Shown here: piece by piece, positions 1 through 5,770 of the stretch
Numbering within the stretch: the first letter of the stretch is position 1
Layout: every line of letters begins with the position of its first letter
Source: JBMCLJ01 sp048615375
Lineage (GTDB): Bacteria; Patescibacteriota; Dojkabacteria; JAOAGR01
Length of the DNA stretch: 6,435 nt
Assembly: GCA_048615375.1 (NCBI GenBank)
Contig: JBMCLJ010000079.1
Coordinates: 1-6,435, forward strand
Direction: 5' to 3'
Translations under genes and position numbers: made by a program
The notes under the pieces: generated by a model
Seen by the model: the letters and a program-made list of their open reading frames with translations, nothing else
What the model was told of the DNA's origin: nothing
Databases searched by the model: none

Positions 1-119
1 AACAGGATAACCGGAGAAAAGTAGGTAAATAACGGAAATGCGCTTTTTGCTGACATTTCCAGAATAAATGTCAACACAAGTCCGATAACAGCAAAGATAT
101 TAATTACATATTTATTCAT
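1..119 (-). CDS. mreD: MreD, rod shape-determining membrane protein (N-terminal fragment)
   Basis: Only the first 39 codons lie in the window; the gene leaves at base 1. The translation starts MNKYVINIFAVIGLVLTFIL and continues with SAFPLFTYFSPVIL. This is a first transmembrane helix followed by the short F-P-x-F...SP motif common at the start of MreD, where the family usually has 'P.FGG.SPNLLL'. MreD is a small integral membrane protein that works with MreB and MreC in the cell-elongation machinery. The ATG at 119-117 lies 11 bases after the mreC stop, so the two are almost certainly co-transcribed. No clear Shine-Dalgarno sequence precedes it. The call rests largely on position directly after mreB-mreC plus the hydrophobic start, because the sequence of this family is poorly conserved. 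Confidence 0.72.
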   Translation of the reverse strand, partial: MNKYVINIFAVIGLVLTFILEMSAKSAFPLFTYFSPVIL

Positions 120-130
120 AGGCACAGATA

Positions 131-961
131 TTACTTGTTAATATACACATAGGATAACTGGTTGCTGGTGAAAGGCAGTTCAAGTGATATTTCCTGAAAG
201 GTCTCCTGAGGATCTTTTTTAATTGAGGAAACGACTCCCACCACCAGATCCGGCGGTACTTCAGGTACATCGTGCGTAGTCACCCAGATATCGCCCTCAG
301 AAATCGAGTAATCGCGGGGCAGATTCCACACTACCGCTTTACCATCCACCAGACCACCCATAAACCCTTTCTGGGAGGTGTCACGCGCATTCTGAATAGG
401 GATTTTGAAGTCAACGCGATCTGAGTAAAACGGCACTACCTGTGACGTACGGGCTTCTACATCAACTACAAACCCGAAGAGTGTATTTTTTTCATAATAC
501 ACAATATCATTTTCTTCTATTCCATGATCAGATCCTGCTCGTATTATTACATTCGCCGAAGGGGAAAATACGCCCTGCACTCCAACAACTTGTACCATTT
601 GCATGTCCTGACTATCAACCACGGTTACATTCTGACTTTGCTCAAGCCGTTCTATTTGAGCCTTGAGTTTACTGTTTTCCGCTTCAAGCTCCTGGTACTG
701 GGACAGTGAACGCCTCAGATTTATGTTTTCATGAAGCACTTGATCTTTATTTGTCATTTCAGTGAGTACGAAATTCGCGTTACGGCTCAGAGAACCACCC
801 ATCACAAAAAATGGAACGAGTATAGTGTCCATGCCCGCGTATATACGCGTATGGAAACCCGCAATATTAGTAATGAGGAGAATTGCCGAGAGCATACTTA
901 AAAGGAAGAGTTTTTTTGAGTGAATTTTAGAGACACTATCACCTTGCTTCATACCTGCCAT
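131..961 (-). CDS. mreC: MreC, rod shape-determining protein
   Basis: 276 residues with the full MreC architecture. A short basic cytoplasmic N-terminus (KIHSKK) is followed by one transmembrane anchor at about residues 18-36. A coiled coil at about 70-110 (NLRRSLSQYQELEAENSKLK and onward) precedes the extracytoplasmic beta-rich domain at about 122-276. That domain contains the family signatures VIIRAGSDHGIEENDIV (138-154) and GFVVDVEARTSQVVPF (163-178), equivalent to 'IDKG..DGV..GM.V' and 'GLVG.V.EV...S.V'. MreC is a scaffold that links cytoplasmic MreB filaments to peptidoglycan synthases. The length is normal for the family. The chosen ATG (961) follows the mreB stop by 31 bases; a second ATG three codons in (952) is possible. 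Neither has a strong ribosome binding site. The gene sits between mreB and mreD in the canonical order. Confidence 0.93.
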   Translation of the reverse strand: MAGMKQGDSVSKIHSKKLFLLSMLSAILLITNIAGFHTRIYAGMDTILVPFFVMGGSLSRNANFVLTEMTNKDQVLHENINLRRSLSQYQELEAENSKLKAQIERLEQSQNVTVVDSQDMQMVQVVGVQGVFSPSANVIIRAGSDHGIEENDIVYYEKNTLFGFVVDVEARTSQVVPFYSDRVDFKIPIQNARDTSQKGFMGGLVDGKAVVWNLPRDYSISEGDIWVTTHDVPEVPPDLVVGVVSSIKKDPQETFQEISLELPFTSNQLSYVYINK

Positions 962-992
962 TATGTGAGGTTATTGTATCAGGAATGTGTAA

Positions 993-2045
993 TTAGTAAT
1001 AATCGTAATTTTCTTTGACCCGTGCAAGCAACTCAATATCCTCTAAAAGGAGTTGCGTACCACGAACGACGCATTCAATTGGTTCATCGGCGACGGTGAC
1101 TTTCATTTTAACCTTTTCTTCAAATAAGTCTTTCAATCCAGGAATATTCGCACCTCCACCGGAAATAATAATGCCACTTGAGCCGATGTCAGCGAGAATC
1201 TCAGGGGGAGCTTCTTCCAGAGCCTCAGACATTGCCAGAACAATCTGATTCAACTGCACGGAAATTGCCTCCCGCACTTCTATTGATGACAAGGTCAAGG
1301 TGCGCGGCACTCCCTGGAGAATATCTCTTCCACGTACTTCATATGTCGTTTCTTTTTTCAATGGATATGCAGACCCGATACGTATCTTTATATCTTCTGC
1401 CATGCGTTCACCAATCAACAGATTATACTTATGCCGTACATACTTCACAATTTCTTCATCCATCTGGTCTCCAGCTACCGCTACAGTCTTGTCAACCACG
1501 ATGCTTCCCAGTGAGATAATAGCAATGTCAGTAGTTCCTCCTCCAATGTCAACGATCATGGAACCAACTGCTTCAGTAATGGGAAGGTTTGAGCCGATAG
1601 CCGCTGCCATTGGCTCTTCGATGACGAAGACATCCCGGGCTCCGGCGTTTTTCGCGGCGTCATGAACTGCTTTTTTACCGATTTCTGATGCAGAGGAGGG
1701 TACTCCAATAATGACCCGTGGCCGAGGCAGTTTTATAAATTTTTTTGAACGGGAATACGCGAGATTAATAAAATATTCAATCATATCCCGGGTAGCTTCA
1801 AAGTCTGATATCACGCCATCACGCAAAGGACGAACCGCTACGATATTTGCCGGAGTACGACCCAGCATTCGCTTGGCATCAGCACCCACCGCAAGTATAT
1901 CCTTGGTATGGGTATTCATAGCGACTACAGAAGGCTCAGTAGCAATAATACCTTCCCCTCCTATCGCTACTTTTGTATTTGCGGTCCCAAGATCAATACC
2001 GACATCATCGGTTATTAGAGTCCATATTTTTGATACCAGTCCCAT
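993..2045 (-). CDS. mreB: MreB, actin-like cell-shape protein
   Basis: 350 residues, close to the usual 335-350. The actin-fold nucleotide-binding motifs are all present: phosphate 1 DVGIDLGTANT (14-24), the connect-1 region with VIEEPMAAAIG (141-151), phosphate 2 IVDIGGGTTDIA (164-175), and the adenosine motif GIIISGGGANIPG (291-303). Typical MreB stretches AGDQMDEEI and GERMAEDIKIRIGSAYP also appear. MreB forms ATP-dependent antiparallel filaments on the inner face of the membrane and positions lateral wall synthesis. The first ten residues (MGLVSKIWTL) could be the short amphipathic membrane-binding segment seen in many MreB proteins. The start is fixed by the alignment of DVGIDLGTANT near residue 14. 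No good Shine-Dalgarno sequence is visible. It heads the mreBCD cluster and lies about 240 bases after rpmB. Confidence 0.97.
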   Translation of the reverse strand: MGLVSKIWTLITDDVGIDLGTANTKVAIGGEGIIATEPSVVAMNTHTKDILAVGADAKRMLGRTPANIVAVRPLRDGVISDFEATRDMIEYFINLAYSRSKKFIKLPRPRVIIGVPSSASEIGKKAVHDAAKNAGARDVFVIEEPMAAAIGSNLPITEAVGSMIVDIGGGTTDIAIISLGSIVVDKTVAVAGDQMDEEIVKYVRHKYNLLIGERMAEDIKIRIGSAYPLKKETTYEVRGRDILQGVPRTLTLSSIEVREAISVQLNQIVLAMSEALEEAPPEILADIGSSGIIISGGGANIPGLKDLFEEKVKMKVTVADEPIECVVRGTQLLLEDIELLARVKENYDYY

Positions 2046-2283
2046 TATGTAATTATTTGCATAGAAAAGTAGTCTGGTGATAAAAGGAGACTATACTTCA
2101 CTTTATTGTTTATCCCCTTTACGATATTTTTATCATTATCTGCGAGGATTGATACTCCAGGGATTAACATAACATAAACCACCGCATACTTAAAGTTAGA
2201 CCCACACTGGACACCTCCCAACCGCATCTAGAGAGATCGGAAACGTACATACAGCGGTGCGTTTGAAGCAGGAAATACAATGC
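2046..2283 (-). other. Intergenic region between rpmB and mreB, likely mreB leader
   Basis: This gap of 238 bases probably holds the mreB promoter. AT-rich stretches on the minus strand include GATAATGATAAAAAT and AAGTATAGT, each near a -10 consensus, but neither has a convincing -35 partner, so no promoter is placed. A 60-codon open frame (2227 to 2045) overlaps the mreB start as TAATG. It has no ribosome binding site and no recognisable domain, and is probably chance. No tRNA fold, terminator with a T-run, or clear riboswitch was seen. Confidence 0.5.
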
Positions 2284-2544
2284 TTACGCGGACTGTTTTG
2301 TTTCTTCTTTCCAGGGTTTTTTGAAGTATGTCTTGTATACTTTCATAGAGACCCGTACTTTCCCTTCAGGAGTTCTGATAGTAACAAAATTAACGTCCTG
2401 TCTCTTCAGTTTTTTCACGCCTTTGAGTCCATGAGGTCCTCTATACGCGAAGGCTTTTGTCCCTGCACGTGACTTACCACTTTTGTGCCGTCCTGATTTC
2501 TGTATATTCGCTTTCTTACCTGTTAGTACACATACTCGTGACAT
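2284..2544 (-). CDS. rpmB: Large ribosomal subunit protein bL28
   Basis: 86 residues, strongly basic, beginning MSRVCVLTGKKANIQKSG. This matches the bL28 start M-S-[RK]-x-C-x-[VI]-T-G-K. It is followed by a glycine- and arginine-rich middle region and the beta segment VNFVTIRTPEGKVRVSMKVY (about 51-70), which corresponds to the family 'vrv...g..rvrvs.k.lk' strand. Only one cysteine (C5) is present, so it is the zinc-free type. bL28 is an assembly protein of the 50S subunit. The C-terminal KTYFKKPWKEETKQSA extends slightly beyond the common length of about 78, and the central region diverges from textbook bL28. The start at 2544 is the only sensible ATG and has a promoter just upstream. The ribosomal neighbour uL33/bL33, often adjacent, is not here. 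Confidence 0.85.
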   Translation of the reverse strand: MSRVCVLTGKKANIQKSGRHKSGKSRAGTKAFAYRGPHGLKGVKKLKRQDVNFVTIRTPEGKVRVSMKVYKTYFKKPWKEETKQSA

Positions 2545-2565
2545 AATGTTTTACTTTACTCAGGG

Positions 2566-2594
2566 ATAATAATACAAAGTCTGCTTTTATGCAA
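2566..2594 (-). promoter_or_regulatory. Probable sigma-70-type promoter of rpmB
   Basis: On the minus strand TTGCAT (2594-2589) is followed after 17 bases by TATTAT (2571-2566). The -10 matches 5 of 6 consensus bases and the -35 keeps the TTG core. The predicted transcription start near 2559 leaves a leader of about 15 bases before the rpmB ATG at 2544. The element lies in the 63-base gap after the small membrane-protein gene, so rpmB can be transcribed independently of it. Inferred by eye. Confidence 0.55.
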
Positions 2595-2607
2595 AAAAAC
2601 TGACGGC

Positions 2608-2847
2608 TTATTTACGTTTCACGAACTTCTTATACGCCCATGTGATCAAGCTACTCACCACAAAACCAGCTACAAACCCAAGCAATATAGCGATAGCTAC
2701 AAAATTCAAACGCGCAACCGGTAAAAACGCCGGCTGTCGGAACACACCTGCAACGCCGGCGCCAATAGCGCAGGTAAGTGTAAAGATCATTTCGAACAAA
2801 TTAATATCAAGATCATATTCGCTTTTGAATATTTTTATCGTTTTCAT
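2608..2847 (-). CDS. Small two-pass membrane protein of unknown function
   Basis: 79 residues from the ATG at 2847; a GTG two codons upstream (2853) would give 81. I do not recognise the family. A short polar N-terminus (MKTIKIFKSEYDLDINLFEM) leads to two hydrophobic helices at about residues 17-36 and 46-69. The second ends in the basic tail KKFVKRK, so both termini are predicted to be cytoplasmic. Glycines and small residues in both helices (AIGAGVAGVF, LLGFVAGFVVSS) suggest tight helix packing. There is no strong ribosome binding site. It is followed by a T7 run (2599-2593) without a clear stem, and then by the rpmB promoter. It lies in the same direction as the helicase upstream and rpmB downstream. 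The regular hydrophobic pattern and clean ends make it likely to be real. Confidence 0.6.
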   Translation of the reverse strand: MKTIKIFKSEYDLDINLFEMIFTLTCAIGAGVAGVFRQPAFLPVARLNFVAIAILLGFVAGFVVSSLITWAYKKFVKRK

Positions 2848-2869
2848 ATCCACGACTCAGACACCTGAA

Positions 2870-2914
2870 GTGTACAGGATTTCATGAAGCAACTCCAATG
2901 TAAGTCTTGTACAC
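2870..2914. repeat. Inverted repeat upstream of the small membrane-protein gene
   Basis: GTGTACAGGA (2870-2879) pairs with TCTTGTACAC (2905-2914). There are nine complementary positions and one G-T pair, separated by 25 bases. It lies between the helicase tail stop (2936-2934) and the start of the small membrane-protein gene. No T-run follows on either strand, so it is not an obvious intrinsic terminator. It could be an operator or an mRNA hairpin. Confidence 0.4.
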
Positions 2915-2922
2915 AAAGTTAG

Positions 2923-2970
2923 ACAACTATTGGTTAGCTTAGTTCAGCAAGTATAGTATTCAATAGTTGT
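2923..2970. repeat. Perfect 10-bp inverted repeat spanning the end of the helicase tail
   Basis: ACAACTATTG (2923-2932) and CAATAGTTGT (2961-2970) are exact reverse complements around a loop of 28 bases. The loop contains the last codons of the helicase tail frame and its TAA (2936-2934). A stem at the very end of a gene suits a transcript 3' end structure, but no T-run follows on the minus strand. The self-complementary TACGTACGTA lies just beyond the right arm. Confidence 0.5.
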
Positions 2971-3173
2971 TTACGTACGTACACGGCAAATACATTTTCA
3001 TTACTATTGCGGGGTAATGGAAACTGGAGGATTAAATAATACGGTGACTGACCAGAGGATGCTTCTTTCAATTTCTGTTCAACCAGCTCAAATTTATCAT
3101 GTAACCCGCTTGCTGCCAGGCGAGGGATAAAGGGGATTATACTATCACCTCCTTGTCCTTGGTGAAAACCGCG
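2934..3173 (-). pseudogene. Out-of-frame C-terminal tail of the helicase
   Basis: This 79-codon open frame begins right after a TAA (3176-3174) and ends at TAA 2936-2934. It is in the -1 frame relative to the helicase and overlaps its last 12 codons. It has no ATG, GTG or TTG at a plausible position. Beyond the helicase stop it reads as ordinary protein: IPFIPRLAASGLHDKFELVE, then an amphipathic helix, then the strand-like PYYLILQFPLPRNSNENVFA and VYVRKQLLNTILAELS. If one G is restored in the GG at 3149-3148, the join becomes FTKDKEGDSIIPFIPRL with no interruption. I therefore take it as the true C-terminus of the helicase, separated by a one-base loss. A separate gene is less likely for lack of a start codon. 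Confidence 0.65.
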
Positions 3174-5380
3174 TTATAACGGATGATTTCAAGCAAGTCT
3201 TCCTGTTGAAAATGTGGTCCTTTTCTTATACCGACCCCATATTCCCGACCTAAGCCTGGAATAATAAATCCTGGAGCAGAAAACTGAGCGATCGAATCTT
3301 GCAACCTTTTCATTTCAACTTTAGTTGATGCATTTTTTCCTTGCCACTTTTTTATTTCAGAGAGTAGGTCTTTAAATAGCTTCCCAGCTTCGACTAAGTT
3401 TATCCAGCCTTCTGGAGGCATTTCGCCATAACGTGCTAAAAATTCAGGTGAGTGAAATATTGCTGGATCAAAAAAGTCCTGCATACGACTTCCTGCTCTG
3501 GGCATGCATACTCGAAATTTATCAGGTTGTGAAGCAAGTAAATCAGTAATATCCACCTGGTGTACATCATTGAAAACATTAACGTCCCGCCAGCTTTCTG
3601 GAGCTTCATACTGAGCGATCAGCGTACGCAGCGTTTCAATGTTTCTTGTATGAATAAGATATTGAATTCTATTTGCAACTGGTGCTCTACTAGTAGCTTC
3701 TACCTTTTTCAAAAGTGTTTGAACAACAGCACTAAGCTCTTGCTGCGTGGCCAAGTAATCAAGAAGTACCCTAAGACTTGCAGCACGGTAGCCAAGGAAT
3801 AACGCGACTTTATTTAAATTCACCCACTGATTATTTTCCAAAGTTTCCAGATCATGCATAGCACGCTGTTGGTATTCCAGAACCTCTTGTATAGTATATA
3901 GAATTGTAACTCCTGGTAGATTTAACCTCTGAAACTTCTGATCACATACTAAGCTCCTCCAGGTATCATACAGGTCACGCCGGAGTACTGGATCAACATC
4001 TGGTGCTCTGCCTGACACACTACCATTTCCCGGTATTGGCAGTGCCCCAGGAGCGACTTGCATACTCCCCGCAATATGCCGGTAGGAAGCAATACTGTCC
4101 ATGATTTCAGGTATCCAGTAGTATTCAATTATGGAAGCAACTTTAGAATGATCTTCTAGATTGAGGCGTAGCACTCGTCCGCTTACTTGCTCGACCCGGA
4201 GTCGAGACCTGGTAGGACGACAATTAAACAATACGGAAGCCATAGGAGCATCAAAACCCTCTGATAGAAGATCAGCAAAACATAATAACTTAATCTTTCC
4301 CTCGGCATAGAGAGCGAATAATTTCTCCTTCTCACTCTCAGTCATTTGTCCGTGAATCACAGCAGCTGTAGAAGTTTCACCATCATGATGAGGATTATAA
4401 TGATTGATTACTTCAGCTGCTAGAATGGCCGACCGAATATTGCGGCAATGAACGACACCTTGCTGACCAGAAAATGAATCACGGTAGGCGCAAGCTGTTG
4501 CTAGAAAAATTCTTTTCTCAGCTAAAGCTATCCGCATAGAATATTCTGTCATATACCATTCAAAAGTATCATCATTAGGTAACGATACTCCTTCTGCTAT
4601 TCCATATTTCTGAAATCCCTCCATTTCCAAGGTACTTTCTATAGTTTCGACTTGTTGTAGATCCTCTTCAGGAATGTCCCGAGTACTTACGATAAATATT
4701 GAGAAGGGAGCGAGAAAACCAGCTTCAACTGATTCTCTGACACTTAAACGCGTTGTGATAGGAGCGAGCCTGCTGTTAACATTCTTATCCCCGTTGTATT
4801 CAGGCGTAGCAGTCAATGCGATAGTCCCTAAAGTCAACCGCTTTTGTAGTATTTTAATCGCGATCGCACGTAGAGGTGAAAGGGCGTTATGAGCTTCATC
4901 AAGTATAATGAGGTGAAAAGTATTTGCATCAATAAATTCATAATTAATCACATCATTACAGAAATCATCGTCATCCACAATCATGTTTATAAATTGGTCA
5001 TGATCAATTGGCTCCCCATTGGCCCTCGCTGCTTCCACAAGTGCTAACAATCTCTGATTTACCTTCGCTGAGCCATCAACCTGGTATATCAGATTAATCA
5101 ACCGATCATACGTCATTGATACTCCATCTCCTGTCAGGTTATCATTTTTTGTGAACTTCAGGTATGGTATTTGCTTTTGGAGGCTGTTTGTATTTTGGTC
5201 TACTAATTTAGCTCTTGATGTTAATATTAATGTTCTACAACCTTGTCCTTCTTGTCCTTCTTGTCCAGTAGGGTGAATTCCTCTCATAACTAAACCGGCA
5301 AGATGTGTTTTACCAAATCCTGTAGGCACTACCAATGCCTGAGATTTCGAATGTTGAAAAGCGTCGTAACAATTACGCAT
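3137..5380 (-). CDS. SF2 DEAH-box helicase (core frame; both ends disrupted)
   Basis: The 747-codon frame contains the superfamily 2 helicase motifs in order: motif I VVPTGFGKTHL (17-27), Ia LILTSRAKLVDQ (51-62), motif II DEAH (161-164), motif III TAT (190-192), motif IV near GVVHCRNIRSA (308-318), motif V FADLLSEGFDAP (368-379) and motif VI QVSGRVLR (398-405). These belong to the ATP-dependent DNA/RNA translocase group related to RecG, UvrB, type I/III restriction subunits and phage or mobile-element helicases. The exact subfamily is unknown to me. Residues from about 450 on have no recognised domain but hold two HTH-like segments starting NQWVNL (517) and EGWINL (657). Starting at 5380 puts motif I only 17 residues from the start, too close for this superfamily. 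The expected Q-like segment (PRDWQQLEI) is encoded just upstream in the same frame. An in-frame TAA precedes it and the C-terminus is out of frame, so this may be a decaying gene. It stands alone, with no methylase or nuclease partner in view. Confidence 0.85.
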   Translation of the reverse strand: MRNCYDAFQHSKSQALVVPTGFGKTHLAGLVMRGIHPTGQEGQEGQGCRTLILTSRAKLVDQNTNSLQKQIPYLKFTKNDNLTGDGVSMTYDRLINLIYQVDGSAKVNQRLLALVEAARANGEPIDHDQFINMIVDDDDFCNDVINYEFIDANTFHLIILDEAHNALSPLRAIAIKILQKRLTLGTIALTATPEYNGDKNVNSRLAPITTRLSVRESVEAGFLAPFSIFIVSTRDIPEEDLQQVETIESTLEMEGFQKYGIAEGVSLPNDDTFEWYMTEYSMRIALAEKRIFLATACAYRDSFSGQQGVVHCRNIRSAILAAEVINHYNPHHDGETSTAAVIHGQMTESEKEKLFALYAEGKIKLLCFADLLSEGFDAPMASVLFNCRPTRSRLRVEQVSGRVLRLNLEDHSKVASIIEYYWIPEIMDSIASYRHIAGSMQVAPGALPIPGNGSVSGRAPDVDPVLRRDLYDTWRSLVCDQKFQRLNLPGVTILYTIQEVLEYQQRAMHDLETLENNQWVNLNKVALFLGYRAASLRVLLDYLATQQELSAVVQTLLKKVEATSRAPVANRIQYLIHTRNIETLRTLIAQYEAPESWRDVNVFNDVHQVDITDLLASQPDKFRVCMPRAGSRMQDFFDPAIFHSPEFLARYGEMPPEGWINLVEAGKLFKDLLSEIKKWQGKNASTKVEMKRLQDSIAQFSAPGFIIPGLGREYGVGIRKGPHFQQEDLLEIIRYNAVFTKDKEVIV
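3144..3154 (-). promoter_or_regulatory. Full-length Shine-Dalgarno-like sequence inside the helicase 3' end
   Basis: AAGGAGGTGAT on the minus strand is an exact 11-base complement of the usual 16S rRNA 3' tail (ATCACCTCCTT). It lies at the point where the helicase frame and its -1-frame tail overlap, just before the stop at 3139-3137. No start codon follows at a normal distance in the tail frame, so it is not an ordinary ribosome binding site. It may be chance, or it may stimulate frameshifting as internal Shine-Dalgarno sites do in dnaX and prfB. Confidence 0.4.
5242..5268. repeat. 9-bp tandem repeat, three units, inside the helicase
   Basis: CTTGTCCTT occurs at 5242-5250 and 5251-5259, with an imperfect third unit CTTGTCCAG at 5260-5268. 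In the helicase frame it encodes TGQEGQEGQG, a flexible Gly-Gln-Glu stretch between motifs I and Ia (residues 38-47). Because the unit is a multiple of three, copy-number change would keep the frame. Confidence 0.8.
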
Positions 5381-5425
5381 AATTTCAAGCTGCTGCCAAT
5401 CTCGAGGATCTGTTGCATCCCTGAC

Positions 5426-5456
5426 CGATAATTCTTAAGAACGATAATTAAGAAAG
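5426..5456. repeat. Imperfect 16-bp tandem duplication at the premature stop
   Basis: On the plus strand CGATAATTCTTAAGAA (5426-5441) is followed directly by CGATAATTAAGAAAG (5442-5456), the same sequence with a two-base gap. The first unit contains the palindrome TTCTTAAGAA, which supplies the in-frame TAA (5437-5435) that interrupts the helicase reading frame. Replication slippage is a plausible origin. Confidence 0.6.
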
Positions 5457-5524
5457 TCCCTCAGGTTAAGTAGCAGTTGAACACGTGTTGTAGGGGTTAG
5501 ACTGTTTTCCAGGCTATGATGCAT
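5435..5524 (-). pseudogene. N-terminal fragment of the helicase ending at an in-frame TAA
   Basis: An ATG at 5524-5522 opens a 29-codon frame (MHHSLENSLTPTTRVQLLLN and onward) that ends at TAA 5437-5435. It is in exactly the same frame as the helicase. After the stop the frame continues for 18 codons (ELSVRDATDPRDWQQLEI) to the first Met of the core frame. The segment PRDWQQLEIMRNCYDAF resembles the '.R.yQ.e.i..l' stretch that normally precedes motif I in SF2 helicases, so the natural start should lie upstream of 5380. A TATAAT box 24 bases before this ATG supports it as the original start. No in-frame GTG or TTG exists between the stop and 5380. A 29-residue leader peptide is the alternative reading. 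Confidence 0.55.
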
Positions 5525-5547
5525 CTTACTTTTTAAACATAATCATT

Positions 5548-5553
5548 ATTATA
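5548..5553 (-). promoter_or_regulatory. Candidate -10 box for the helicase gene
   Basis: TATAAT on the minus strand (5553-5548) is a perfect -10 hexamer. Predicted transcription would begin near 5541, about 17 bases before the ATG at 5524. The -35 region (around 5576-5571, CTCACT) is weak. The position supports 5524, rather than 5380, as the original translation start. Confidence 0.4.
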
Positions 5554-5770
5554 AGGATTACCCTTCTTCAAGTGAGACTATGCAGATTAGGTAATGGCTC
5601 GAAGCTTTCTAACTTGGAGAGTCTACATAATCTTTTATCACAAATCCAGTTGAGCATTATGTAATTACAATATGAAATACCTGAGGCAGTATATGAATAC
5701 TCTGTGCAAAAAATGTATTTGTAGTATATTATTAAAATCAGCATGCAGGCTATCTACTATCATCTTTCAT

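Noticed and set aside
2130..2215. Possible Ser/Leu-like tRNA (minus strand GGGAGGTGTCCAGTGTGG resembles the D-arm region)
   Set aside because: No T-arm with a TTCRA loop, no matching 7-bp acceptor stem and no anticodon arm could be drawn.
2045..2227. 60-codon minus-strand frame overlapping the mreB start as TAATG
   Set aside because: It has no Shine-Dalgarno sequence and no recognisable domain, and its composition is like the surrounding leader. The overlap alone does not make it a gene, though a coupled leader peptide cannot be excluded.
2593..2612. Intrinsic terminator after the small membrane gene (T7 run)
   Set aside because: The seven T residues are not preceded by a GC-rich stem; they also form the upstream edge of the rpmB -35 box.
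3151..3160. Same 10-mer (CCTTGTCCTT) as in the 9-bp repeat at 5241-5250
   Set aside because: Only ten bases of low complexity, read in different codon phases; most likely coincidence.
3560..3802. Open frame on the plus strand inside the helicase
   Set aside because: It is antisense to the helicase core, whose motifs are unambiguous, and has no domain or ribosome binding site. The same applies to the other plus-strand frames over mreC, mreB, rpmB and the helicase.
3137..5524. Helicase as part of a restriction or anti-phage defence cassette
   Set aside because: No methylase, nuclease, specificity subunit or other defence gene is visible next to it, and the flanks are housekeeping or unrelated membrane genes.
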